Origin: Polynucleobacter kasalickyi
GTDB taxonomy: Bacteria > Pseudomonadota > Gammaproteobacteria > Burkholderiales > Burkholderiaceae
Assembly (NCBI RefSeq): GCF_900176405.1
Contig: NZ_FWXJ01000018.1
Span: forward strand, 1-43,599
Length of the DNA stretch: 43,599 nt
Direction: 5' to 3'
In this document: one piece after another, positions 8,194 to 18,388 of the stretch
Position numbering within the stretch: position 1 is the stretch's first letter
Layout of the letters: each line of letters starts with the position of its first letter
Made by a program: the position numbers and the translations under genes
The notes under the pieces: model-generated
What the model saw: only the letters and a program-made list of their open reading frames with translations
Told to the model about the DNA's origin: nothing
Databases searched by the model: none

Positions 8194-8340
8194 ATGTTAG
8201 AAACAATCGCGATTTTAGTTCTGATTCTTTGGTTAGCTGGTGTAATTACCTCCTATACCCTAGGAGGGTTCATTCATCTTCTTTTAGTCGTCGCAATTGT
8301 CATGTTTTTAATTAGGGTAATTCAAGGTGGAAAACTTTAG
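8194..8340 (+). CDS. Small lmo0937-family membrane protein
   Basis: A 48-residue protein, MLETIAILVLILWLAGVITS at the start, with two hydrophobic stretches separated by TSYTLGG and ending RVIQGGKL. This is the pattern of the lmo0937 family of tiny two-helix membrane proteins, often found beside Crp-like regulators and envelope-stress genes. It lies 44 bp past the regulator and 63 bp before katG on the same strand, so all three may be co-transcribed. The Shine-Dalgarno is weak. The molecular role of the family is unknown. Confidence 0.8.
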   Translation: MLETIAILVLILWLAGVITSYTLGGFIHLLLVVAIVMFLIRVIQGGKL

Positions 8341-10584
<2,244 letters not shown>

Positions 10585-10764
10585 ACACTTCAATACACAT
10601 GACACCCTTCCATGCGTGGGCAAGGCAATGATTAGGGTTTCCCACAGTGTTCATTCCGGTAGAACAATGTAAGTATTCAAAAGATATAAAAGTCATCAGC
10701 TATCGTTCATCGAAACTAGTTTGATTGTGACTTTTTCAATTTGAATTATTGAGGGAGTTTTCAG

Positions 10765-11055
10765 ATGTCAAAAGTGTATTGGGTTAGCGTATACAAATCA
10801 ATTTCAGATTTAGATGCTTTAGCGGCGTATGCCAAATTAGCTTCTGCTGCAATGACAGCGCATGGTGGAGTATTTGTTGCAAGGGGTAATCCAGTACATA
10901 TCATCGAGGCTGGGATACAAGAAAGAGTCGTTTTAATCGAGTTCGAAAGTTTAGAAAAAGCCTTAATTGCTTATAACAGTGATGGTTATCAGGCCGCATT
11001 AAAAGCGCTTGGTAATACTGCCGTTAGAGATATTCGAATCATCGAAGCAGTTTAA
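10765..11055 (+). CDS. DUF1330 family protein
   Basis: A 96-residue cytosolic protein with the DUF1330 dimeric alpha/beta-barrel (ferredoxin-like) fold: an N-terminal strand (KVYWVSVYKSI), AAMTAHGGVFVARG, the strand ERVVLIEFESLEKA, then a terminal YQAALKALGNTA helix. The family is widespread and without a proven reaction; it resembles small antibiotic-biosynthesis monooxygenase-like proteins. GAGGGAG upstream supports the start. It is 38 bp from the following ABC binding protein and probably co-transcribed with it. Confidence 0.8.
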   Translation: MSKVYWVSVYKSISDLDALAAYAKLASAAMTAHGGVFVARGNPVHIIEAGIQERVVLIEFESLEKALIAYNSDGYQAALKALGNTAVRDIRIIEAV

Positions 11056-11093
11056 ATCTATCTAAACTTCCTAAAAAACTAGAGGCTTTTTCC

Positions 11094-12314
11094 ATGAAAA
11101 AATTTGTGCCATTTGTTTTAGCTACTCTTTTTGTATCGTTTTCAAGTACGCTCGTTTCCCAAGAAGTTAAGGTGCCAAGTGGTGCGATTCGGGTTGGTGT
11201 CTTAAATGATCAGTCAGGTGTTTATTCAGGCATGGGAGGGCTCGGTAGCGTGGTAGCCGCAAAAATGGCTATTGAAGATTTTGGTGGTTCAGTATTAGGA
11301 GTTCCCATTGAACTGATCTCGGCAGATCATCAAAATAAAACGGACATTGGATCTTCGATTGCTAGAGAGTGGTATGACGTTAAAAAAGTGGATGTCATAT
11401 TAGACTTGGCGGCCAGCAATGTCGGCTTAGCGGTAATGGGTATTGCTAAACAAAAAAATAAAATTGTCATTAATACAGGCTCAGGTTCTAGTCGTATTAC
11501 CAATGAAGACTGTAATGATCGAACGGCACATTGGGTTTATAACACCTACGCTTTGGCTCATGGCACAGGTCAGGCTGTGTTTGATCAAGGTGGTGATAGT
11601 TGGTATTTTATTACCGCAGATTATGCATTTGGACATTCGCTCGAAAAAGACACAACGGATGTCATTAAAGCGGGTGGCGGAAAAGTATTGGGATCAATCA
11701 AACACCCATTGAATGCATCTGACTTTAGTTCCTTTTTATTACAAGCTCAAGCTTCTGGCGCTAAGGTCATTGGTCTAGCGAATGCGGGAACCGATGCTGT
11801 CAACTCGATTAAAGGTGCAAAAGAATTTGGGTTGTTAAAAAACAAAAAGCAACAAATTGTAGGTTTAACTACGTATGTAACAGATGTCTATGGGCTGGGA
11901 GTAGAAACTGCTCAAGGTATTCAATTAACCGAAGCATTTTATTGGGACATGAATCCTGAAACTAGGGCTTGGTCACAAAGATTCTTTGAGCGTCATAAAC
12001 GTATGCCATCCATGATTCAAGCGGGTACATATTCTGGTTTAATGCATTATTTGAAAGCAGTTAAGGCAGCAGGAACTTCCGAAGCTGGCCCTGTAATGGC
12101 TAAAATGAAATCAACGCCTATCAATGATTTTTATTCAAAGAATGGTGTGTTACGGGAAGACGGCTTAATGGTTCATGACATGTATTTGTTTCAAGTTAAA
12201 ACTCCGGAACAAAGTAAAAGCCCATGGGATTTGTACACGCTTAAACAAACTATTCCGGGTAACCAGGCATTTGGATCTTTAGCCGAAAGTAAATGTCCTT
12301 TACTTAAAAAATAA
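11094..12314 (+). CDS. ABC transporter substrate-binding protein, branched-chain amino acid (LivK) type
   Basis: A 406-residue periplasmic binding protein (Peripla_BP_6 fold). A signal peptide of about 23 residues (MKKFVPFVLATLFVSFSST) is followed by IRVGVLNDQSGVYSGMGG, the usual first strand and ligand loop, and the bilobal pattern continues to residue ~370. Related proteins bind amino acids, amides, urea or aromatic acids. There is no permease (LivHM) or ATPase (LivFG) in the window, so it is an orphan receptor that must share a transporter or act as a sensor. A strong terminator follows at once. Confidence 0.85.
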   Translation: MKKFVPFVLATLFVSFSSTLVSQEVKVPSGAIRVGVLNDQSGVYSGMGGLGSVVAAKMAIEDFGGSVLGVPIELISADHQNKTDIGSSIAREWYDVKKVDVILDLAASNVGLAVMGIAKQKNKIVINTGSGSSRITNEDCNDRTAHWVYNTYALAHGTGQAVFDQGGDSWYFITADYAFGHSLEKDTTDVIKAGGGKVLGSIKHPLNASDFSSFLLQAQASGAKVIGLANAGTDAVNSIKGAKEFGLLKNKKQQIVGLTTYVTDVYGLGVETAQGIQLTEAFYWDMNPETRAWSQRFFERHKRMPSMIQAGTYSGLMHYLKAVKAAGTSEAGPVMAKMKSTPINDFYSKNGVLREDGLMVHDMYLFQVKTPEQSKSPWDLYTLKQTIPGNQAFGSLAESKCPLLKK

Positions 12315-12339
12315 TCGTACGGCTCACTTAGCAATATTG

Positions 12340-12377
12340 AAAAAGACTTGAGGGAAAACTTCCCTAAGTCTTTTTCT
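12340..12377 (+). terminator. Rho-independent terminator
   Basis: AAAAGACTT-G-AGGGAA (12341-12356) pairs with TTCCCT-AAGTCTTTT (12360-12374) around a 3-base loop, with one bulged G, followed by a T-run. It closes the DUF1330-binding-protein transcript and, being A-rich on the other side, may also serve alkB on the minus strand. Confidence 0.8.
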
Positions 12378-12430
12378 TATCCATGATTTGACATTTGATA
12401 TAGTTTCCAATGTAAAGGATGCAAAGTTGG

Positions 12431-13051
12431 TCAATCTACATTCTCAAGTTGTATACACCTAAAAGTTAAATTAATTCTTGAGCTCACTAATTGCTTTGTT
12501 TTTAAAAGGCTATGGTGCCAAAATTCTTGGGTAGGTGGATACATTACCAATACACTGCCATTTTCTAAAAACATAGCGTGAGTGGTTTTATGAAGTTTAT
12601 GCTTGAAAGCAAACTTACGAACTGCGCCTAAGCTAAGCGAAACAATCGGGGCATTTCTATCTAATTCCAATTCGTCATCGCTATGCCATCCCATACCCTC
12701 ACTGCCATTATGATAAAGATTCAGTAAGCAAGAATTAAACTTGTATTGGACGAGTGCCTCCATTTTATTTTTGATCCAGAGAAGATCTGCAGTCCATGGT
12801 TGCGGATACTTTTTTACTCCCGAATAGGTATAAGAACAATCTTGGTCACCAACCCATGCAACTTTTCTTTGGGTAGTAATCTTTTTACCAAACATATAAA
12901 GTTGATCTGGTTGCCAATCTAACGTATTCAGGCAGGCTTCAAACAGTCGATTGGATGTTGCGTCGTCAAAGATGCTTGGCATATACTCGACTCGACCATC
13001 CGTATCAAGGCATGTGGTGAAAGTTTCCGTGGACTCGAGTTTAAATTGCAT
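12431..13051 (-). CDS. alkB: AlkB-family 2-oxoglutarate/Fe(II) dioxygenase
   Basis: A 206-residue DNA/RNA dealkylation enzyme that oxidatively removes methyl groups from 1-methyladenine and 3-methylcytosine. Iron ligands are His123 and Asp125 (GWHSDDE) and His180 (FWHHSL). The 2-oxoglutarate motif RxNxTFR is Arg192-Arg198 (SRINLTFR). The short form without the E. coli AlkB N-terminus resembles ALKBH2/3-like bacterial members. It sits 8 bp after the MpaB-like gene and is the last gene of a minus-strand run. Confidence 0.9.
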   Translation of the reverse strand: MQFKLESTETFTTCLDTDGRVEYMPSIFDDATSNRLFEACLNTLDWQPDQLYMFGKKITTQRKVAWVGDQDCSYTYSGVKKYPQPWTADLLWIKNKMEALVQYKFNSCLLNLYHNGSEGMGWHSDDELELDRNAPIVSLSLGAVRKFAFKHKLHKTTHAMFLENGSVLVMYPPTQEFWHHSLLKTKQLVSSRINLTFRCIQLENVD

Positions 13052-13059
13052 CTTTTCAA

Positions 13060-13926
13060 CTAACTATCGCCATAAACTCTACGTCGAGAGTGAGCGGCCA
13101 CTCCGTCTTTCAGTGCTTCTCGTATAGGAAGTGCCATGAAGTCAATACTCTTCTTTACTACAAAACGTTCTAATTGATTTGGTATTGGCTTATCAATCAA
13201 CGGATAGACCCAATTTGGCAGATTCAAAAAACCTGCGTGGCTAATGAGTTTAATAAAAGGTTTAGCAGCTAAATTACTGGGAAAGTTTTCTAGTAAATCG
13301 ATAATACTTTTGGCACGCTCTCCAAAGTAAAGTTCTGGAATGTAGCTACTGATGGCATTTTCAGTAGCGGCATAGGTTGTGGGTAAATCGCTTGCCCCCA
13401 TTCTTTCACCTAAAGATTTCATTTCCAAAAAATATTGGTCTTTCTCCTGAACGCTGATTTTTTCGTGACGATATCCCTCAAAAGCACGCATGAAGCTACG
13501 CGTCTCCGTCAAATGTACCCAAGCTAATAAATGTGGATCATTCGCCGAATAAGGCTTCCCAAATTCATCAAAGCCAGTAATTTTCGTATGAATACGATTC
13601 ACTTTATCAATGATATTATTCGCCATTTCAGTGGAACCGTAGGTTGTCGCAGCAATAAAATAGGCCGTTCTACCAAGGCGTCCTTTCAGATCTTCGCGAA
13701 AATTAGAGTGATCCCAAACTCCGGCCAAAGCCTGAGGATGTAATGCTTGCATGATTAATGAGCTAATTCCACCAATCATCATCGAGATAAAGTCCGCATG
13801 AATCTGCCAAGCAACTGACTCGGGGCCCAGTAAACCTCGATCACCTACGGGAGTTAAAAATGCGATTGGGGGACCACTACCACCCACCATTTCTCTAATT
13901 GTTTTACGAATTATTTCATCAAGCAT
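13060..13926 (-). CDS. MpaB/rubber-oxygenase-like protein (DUF2236)
   Basis: A 288-residue protein of the DUF2236 family, which includes the latex-clearing rubber oxygenase Lcp and fungal MpaB; characterised members bind b-type haem. The family start is visible as PESVAWQIHADFISMMIGGI, followed by QALHPQALAGVWDHSNF, and YGSTEMANNIIDKVNRIH with its helix-forming His. No signal peptide is seen, so a cytosolic oxygenase of unknown substrate is likely. It starts 4 bp after the LON-domain gene and ends 8 bp before alkB, so expression is coupled. Confidence 0.8.
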   Translation of the reverse strand: MLDEIIRKTIREMVGGSGPPIAFLTPVGDRGLLGPESVAWQIHADFISMMIGGISSLIMQALHPQALAGVWDHSNFREDLKGRLGRTAYFIAATTYGSTEMANNIIDKVNRIHTKITGFDEFGKPYSANDPHLLAWVHLTETRSFMRAFEGYRHEKISVQEKDQYFLEMKSLGERMGASDLPTTYAATENAISSYIPELYFGERAKSIIDLLENFPSNLAAKPFIKLISHAGFLNLPNWVYPLIDKPIPNQLERFVVKKSIDFMALPIREALKDGVAAHSRRRVYGDS

Positions 13927-13930
13927 TCGG

Positions 13931-14575
13931 TTAATGCACGATAAGATTTTTTAAGTCATCATCTTCAATAATTTCAGTAATTAAGTCGAGTCTGATGCGT
14001 GGATTCGTTTGTGCCAGAAGATGTGTTTTTTGTGCGAGAGAAATTGGCAATAACTCTGCAAAACGATTAGACACCCAACCACAATCATCAATCCTAAAGG
14101 GCTCTTTAATTGAAGATTCACTGAGAAGGTCCTCGCTTTTTAAAACACTAATAATTTCATCCAATAACTTTGACATTTTTAAATGCTCCTCAGGAATTGG
14201 CATAAGTGGATCGCTATCCAGTAGTTCCACTTCGCCAACCCAAAGTCCATTTGACTCCTGCTGACTTTGCAATAATTTAAAACGCTTTGTACCTAAGGAT
14301 TTAGTAATAAATAGAGCAGGTTGAATTGGGTCAAAATCTTTAATTTGTGCCAATGTGCCAATTTGAGAAAAGGTCGTCGATAGACCTTCGTTGTTAGTTT
14401 CCTGCCCCTTAATAATACTTACCACCCCAAATTCAGTATTTTCACGCATACATTGCTTGATCATATCAAGGTAGCGAGTTTCAAAAATCTTGAGCGCTAT
14501 TATCCCGTCAGGAAACAACACTGTTTCTAGTGGGAATAAGGGAATTTTTCTTAAAGGGTCGTTGAAATTAGCCAT
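13931..14575 (-). CDS. LON peptidase substrate-binding domain protein
   Basis: A 214-residue stand-alone LON N-terminal domain (PUA-like beta fold plus helices): PLFPLETVLFPDGIIALKIF, then ETRYLDMIKQCM. It lacks the AAA+ and protease parts of Lon. Family members are uncharacterised and are thought to bind unfolded or tagged substrates. It is followed after 4 bp by the MpaB-like gene, and preceded 56 bp upstream by the nucleosidase gene, in one minus-strand run. Confidence 0.87.
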   Translation of the reverse strand: MANFNDPLRKIPLFPLETVLFPDGIIALKIFETRYLDMIKQCMRENTEFGVVSIIKGQETNNEGLSTTFSQIGTLAQIKDFDPIQPALFITKSLGTKRFKLLQSQQESNGLWVGEVELLDSDPLMPIPEEHLKMSKLLDEIISVLKSEDLLSESSIKEPFRIDDCGWVSNRFAELLPISLAQKTHLLAQTNPRIRLDLITEIIEDDDLKNLIVH

Positions 14576-14631
14576 CCCTACAATGTAATGGATTTGAATG
14601 ATTTTTGCTGACTCGCCATCAATTGAGTTTT

Positions 14632-15201
14632 TTAACCCAGTTGATGCATATGGTGCCGTAGTTTTTCCAAAAAAAGCTGTTGGCCTTGGTTAACTTGTTT
14701 TGACCATTCCTGACCAGAGGCCTCATTGGCATCATCAGAGATGAATTTATAAGATATCCAGTTAACTTGATGCTCATGGGCCACAGATGCGATCGCAAAT
14801 AGTTCCATATCGACCACATCAATTCCATTCTGTATCAACCAATGATCCTGTTCGGTCACGAAACTATCACCTGTTCCACAAAGATGCCCTTCTAATAACG
14901 AAGAGTGGGTATTGGGCTTTTTCGAAAAAGGCACTGTGCCTCTAGGTGACAGTGGTTCAGCAATCATGTCTCTTTGGATGACTGACCCAATGGTAATGAG
15001 TCCAGATAAATCTTTCGTAATTTTTCCAACCGTTCCATAATTAATGATTAAACGCGGGTTAAATTCTAAGATTGCTTTGTAGGTAGCGATGGCGGCATTA
15101 ACCTTACCAATCCCTGAATAGATAACTGGGATATGAGAAGATAGGAGTTTGCTATCGAACTCATCTTCCAGTGCCACTATTACTACTAAAGAGTTTTTCA
15201 T
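14632..15201 (-). CDS. MTA/SAH nucleosidase-family protein
   Basis: A 189-residue PNP/UDP-phosphorylase-fold nucleosidase resembling 5'-methylthioadenosine/S-adenosylhomocysteine nucleosidase (MtnN), which splits MTA or SAH to adenine plus a thioribose. Visible are VVIVALEDEFDS at the start, INYGTVGKI, GTGDSFV, and the purine-site motif VVDMELFAIASV with a later SDDAN (the catalytic Asp region). It is shorter than E. coli MtnN (~230), so function could differ. It diverges from apt, which would convert released adenine to AMP. Only 4 bp separate the two start codons, and no Shine-Dalgarno is visible. Confidence 0.75.
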   Translation of the reverse strand: MKNSLVVIVALEDEFDSKLLSSHIPVIYSGIGKVNAAIATYKAILEFNPRLIINYGTVGKITKDLSGLITIGSVIQRDMIAEPLSPRGTVPFSKKPNTHSSLLEGHLCGTGDSFVTEQDHWLIQNGIDVVDMELFAIASVAHEHQVNWISYKFISDDANEASGQEWSKQVNQGQQLFLEKLRHHMHQLG

Positions 15202-15205
15202 ATTT

Positions 15206-15724
15206 ATGAATTTATTAGATTATTTGCCAACAATTCCTGATTTCCCAAAGCCAGGAATTATGTTTAAAGATATTTCACCTCTACTAGCCAATCAAACAGC
15301 ATTTTCCTATGCTATTGATCAACTCCATGAGTTGTCCACTCATCATGACTTTGATTATATTTTGGGAATAGAGTCTCGTGGCTTTATTTTTGCAACTGCA
15401 CTAGCTCAAAAATCTAAAAAAGGACTGGTATTAGCTCGAAAGCCCAACAAATTACCGAAACAAGTTTTTTCTGAGAACTATGGTTTAGAGTACGGGAAAG
15501 ACTCCTTAGAAATTCAACAAGACATCCTGCCCAAGCAATCCAAGATATTACTCATTGACGATGTATTAGCCACTGGTGGGACCTTAATTGCAGCAGCAAA
15601 CCTTGTCAAAAAATCAGGCGCAAAGGTGGTTGGCTCTTTAGTTTTATTAGAGATTTTTGAACTCATGGGCAGGGAAAGACTACTTAATGAAAACATTCCA
15701 TCAAACGCTTTAATTAAAATTTAG
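15206..15724 (+). CDS. apt: Adenine phosphoribosyltransferase
   Basis: A 172-residue enzyme that makes AMP from adenine and PRPP. It has the early family motif FPKPGIMFKDISPLL, the flexible-loop region KPNKLPKQVFSENYGLEYG, and the PRPP signature LLIDDVLATGGTLIAAA. I choose the ATG at 15206 (MNLLDYL), which matches Apt lengths; a frame from 15149 would overlap the divergent nucleosidase. AAAGAG at 15188-15193 could be a weak ribosome site. Adenine salvage together with the divergent nucleosidase is likely. Confidence 0.92.
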   Translation: MNLLDYLPTIPDFPKPGIMFKDISPLLANQTAFSYAIDQLHELSTHHDFDYILGIESRGFIFATALAQKSKKGLVLARKPNKLPKQVFSENYGLEYGKDSLEIQQDILPKQSKILLIDDVLATGGTLIAAANLVKKSGAKVVGSLVLLEIFELMGRERLLNENIPSNALIKI

Positions 15725-15773
15725 ATTGTGACTACACATTTCAATTGAAATTATTTTTGTAAGATAACCACTC

Positions 15774-16310
15774 TCAATGGCGTTTAGAGGAGGCTGTGAT
15801 CTTTTCGGTATACGCAATCGCTAATGCAGAAAATACAAAGGTAATATGAATTAATGTCTGCCACATCAGTGTTTTTTCATCATAGCTTGTCGCATTAATA
15901 AACGTCTTTAATAAATGGATTGAGGATATGCCAATGATTGCGGTTGCTAGTTTAACTTTTAATACGCCGGCATTTACATGAGATAACCACTCCGGTTGAT
16001 CAGGGTGATTTTCTAACTCAAGCCGTGACACAAAGGTCTCCCATCCTCCCACAATTACCATCACGAGTAAGTTTGAAATCATCACCACATCTATTAATCC
16101 CAAAACAATCAACATTATTTCAGTTTCAGAAGGTGTTTTTAACGATATAAGAGAAATCAAATGAACCAGTTCAACCCAAAACTGCCATACATAAACAGCT
16201 TGTGTTACCACTAGGCCAATGTAAAGTGGCGCCTGTAGCCAACGCGTCATAAAAATCCACTTTGGCAAAGGTCTTAACTTTTTCTCAAACTCCGTGATGT
16301 CATTTGGCAT
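15774..16310 (-). CDS. UPF0114/TIGR00645 (YqhA-like) membrane protein
   Basis: A 178-residue inner-membrane protein of the UPF0114 family. Hallmarks are [20 protein letters not shown] at the first helix, [20 protein letters not shown], and [21 protein letters not shown] in the loop before the third helix. Four membrane segments are expected. The family is widespread in proteobacteria and its role is not established. It converges on apt with a 49-bp gap. Confidence 0.9.
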   Translation of the reverse strand: MPNDITEFEKKLRPLPKWIFMTRWLQAPLYIGLVVTQAVYVWQFWVELVHLISLISLKTPSETEIMLIVLGLIDVVMISNLLVMVIVGGWETFVSRLELENHPDQPEWLSHVNAGVLKVKLATAIIGISSIHLLKTFINATSYDEKTLMWQTLIHITFVFSALAIAYTEKITASSKRH

Positions 16311-16700
16311 ATTTAACCTTTATTTAAAATCAGTCTTTTTAACTTCTATAAGAATCCGAAGTATCCACAAATCTAGTTTTTATATTACCTTAATTTATCT
16401 GATGGGATTTTTTCAGAATAACTACGAAAAATATTTGAAGCAGATGAACAGATTACTCGTAATACTTTTGATAGTCAGGTACTTGTAATTTGGATAACAA
16501 AATTTTTTTGCTCTTAAAAAACAAAGTAAGATAAATATTTACCCTTGTTTATGATAGGATCAATTAATCCTTTTCTTGTTAGATGCGCCAAGCTGTATCA
16601 ATATAATGAGGGTTAGGCTTCGACATGTAATCTGTTTACGTTTTTATTATTAACGATTAGATATTTCAAAACATGGGAATGATTTTCAATTAATAAATGT
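16311..16700. other. 390-bp AT-rich intergenic region, no gene seen
   Basis: Upstream regions of the divergent UPF0114 and FGE-like genes. Short frames here lack family resemblance and ribosome sites. I see no clear sigma-70 promoter, long palindrome or RNA gene. Confidence 0.5.
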
Positions 16701-17558
16701 ATGAAGGTGATCAGAATAAAGTATTTTTTATCCAAGCTCAACATTAAGATTTATCAAACCGTTGCTATTTTTTTCGTCTATTTAACTCTTTCGCATATTG
16801 TTAACGCACAAATAAAACATTCCCCAACTCACCTCTCAAAGACAATGGCATTTGTTCCTGCGGGTACTTTTATCATGGGTTCCACTACTGGAGCCGAGGA
16901 TGAAAAGCCAGAACACCCCGTTTTTGTGAAGGCTTTTTGGCTCGATATTCTACCGGTTACGAATGCTGATTTTGCAACGTTTCTGAATACTCATCCCTTG
17001 AAAAATATTCAAGGGGAAACTTACTACGATGACCGTGATGCTGATGCCAGAATTCATTTGGTAAGTTCCGTATGGCTTCCAGACATTGGCTATGAAAACC
17101 ATCCCGTGAATGAAGTGAGTTGGATTGGTGGAAAAGACTATTGTCATTGGTTAAATAAACGGCTCCCCACAGAATCAGAATGGGAGAAAGCCGCTAGAGG
17201 TCTTGATGGTAGAAAATATCCTTGGGGCAACGCAGACCCACAAATTAAATTTGCGCGTTACGATGCTCCATTTAACGCCTCAGCTCCCGTTGATGCTTAT
17301 CCTGATGGCGCTAGCCCCTATGGCATTTTAGATATGGCAGGTAATCAATGGGAGTGGGTTTCGAGTATGTATCGTGCATACCCCTATCAAGAAGATGATG
17401 GCCGGGAAGATCAACAAACCGGTCCAATCCGAGTTACTCGCGGGGGTGGCCATGATTCCAATGCTCAAGAAATTACTAGTACTCATAGAGGTAGGTATCT
17501 TTCGAGAAATCCCAAAGCTGGTCATCACAATATTGGGTTTCGTTGCGCCAAATCTTAA
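16701..17558 (+). CDS. Exported formylglycine-generating-enzyme-like (SUMF1/FGE-sulfatase) domain protein
   Basis: A 285-residue protein with an N-terminal signal or anchor (residues ~15-36, ending VNAQ) and one FGE-sulfatase domain. Domain hallmarks are FVPAGTFIMGS, HPVFVKAFWLD, NHPVNEVSW, RLPTESEWEKAARG, YPWGN, DMAGNQWEWV, RGGGHD and the final GFRC (Cys282). True formylglycine-generating enzymes carry two copper-binding cysteines just after RGGSY (CHRSYC in human). Both are missing here, so it probably does not activate sulfatases, and no sulfatase is nearby. It could be a NirV-like or ligand-binding relative in the periplasm. The ribosome site is weak. Confidence 0.8.
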   Translation: MKVIRIKYFLSKLNIKIYQTVAIFFVYLTLSHIVNAQIKHSPTHLSKTMAFVPAGTFIMGSTTGAEDEKPEHPVFVKAFWLDILPVTNADFATFLNTHPLKNIQGETYYDDRDADARIHLVSSVWLPDIGYENHPVNEVSWIGGKDYCHWLNKRLPTESEWEKAARGLDGRKYPWGNADPQIKFARYDAPFNASAPVDAYPDGASPYGILDMAGNQWEWVSSMYRAYPYQEDDGREDQQTGPIRVTRGGGHDSNAQEITSTHRGRYLSRNPKAGHHNIGFRCAKS

Positions 17559-17629
17559 TAGATAAGTTTTAATTCAGCATATTTGTTTTTCCTGTAAGTG
17601 CATATTGCTATTTGCCCTATACTTGCCAA

Positions 17630-18388
17630 ATGGAAAACTCTCAAGTCAAATGCATCGAAATTGATGGTATCAGCGCAGTTTATCTTGGCTCACTCAGTGC
17701 AAAGAAAGTAATTATATTTATTGGTAGAAGTAACTCTCAAAAATACTCAGCTCCACTCGAAAGGCTTCTAGGTGGCCTAGTATCGGATGGATTTTTACTG
17801 GTTTGGCCTGTAAGTAGATTCGAATCAATTGGTAGGTTTTTAACAGAAAAAAGTACTAAAGTACTAAATTGGATACATCAAGTATTTGGGACACTCGACT
17901 TATTCAACCAAGAATATCTACTTCACCTAATTAAAGGATTGATCTTAATTAGGCACCCAACAAAATGGGATTATTTTTTTGAGTGGCTCAGCAATAATGA
18001 TCAAACTCTATATCTGCGTGAGGCTATTCAATTCTTTGGTAATCATAGGGCCCTCTTCATCCTATCTCACTCTGCTGGGGGCATCATTGCGTCTAGTCTT
18101 GCCGGTGAGATAAATCTTAAAAAAATAATTTGTTTTGGCTATCCATTTAAACACCCAAACAATCAGCACGAAGATTATCGAACAGAGCATTTAAAAAAGT
18201 TTAAAAAACCCTTTCTCATTATTCAAGGGAATCATGATGAGTACGGTGGTTCAGAGGTTCTCCACGAATACGAAATGTCGCCGAATATTGAATTTGAATT
18301 CGTGGAGTCAAATCATGAATATGAAAACCTATCAACTGTAGATTGGTTAAAGGTCACTCGGCGCCTAGCAAAATTCTTAACTGATTAA
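17630..18388 (+). CDS. Alpha/beta hydrolase of unknown substrate
   Basis: A 252-residue soluble alpha/beta hydrolase. The nucleophile elbow is LSHSAGG. A candidate acid is in QGNHDEYGG and the candidate His in VESNHEYEN, both with the usual spacing toward the C-terminus. This arrangement (short core, QGxxDxxG) resembles the dienelactone-hydrolase/KANL3 branch. I take the ATG at 17630 (MENSQVK) rather than a TTG 18 bp earlier. The 3' end overlaps the convergent PiT gene by 4 bp. No signal peptide is seen. Confidence 0.7.
   Translation: MENSQVKCIEIDGISAVYLGSLSAKKVIIFIGRSNSQKYSAPLERLLGGLVSDGFLLVWPVSRFESIGRFLTEKSTKVLNWIHQVFGTLDLFNQEYLLHLIKGLILIRHPTKWDYFFEWLSNNDQTLYLREAIQFFGNHRALFILSHSAGGIIASSLAGEINLKKIICFGYPFKHPNNQHEDYRTEHLKKFKKPFLIIQGNHDEYGGSEVLHEYEMSPNIEFEFVESNHEYENLSTVDWLKVTRRLAKFLTD

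Noticed and set aside
16294..16488. 64-codon frame overlapping the UPF0114 start
   Set aside because: Hydrophobic and AT-driven, antisense at its start to a real gene, no ribosome site.
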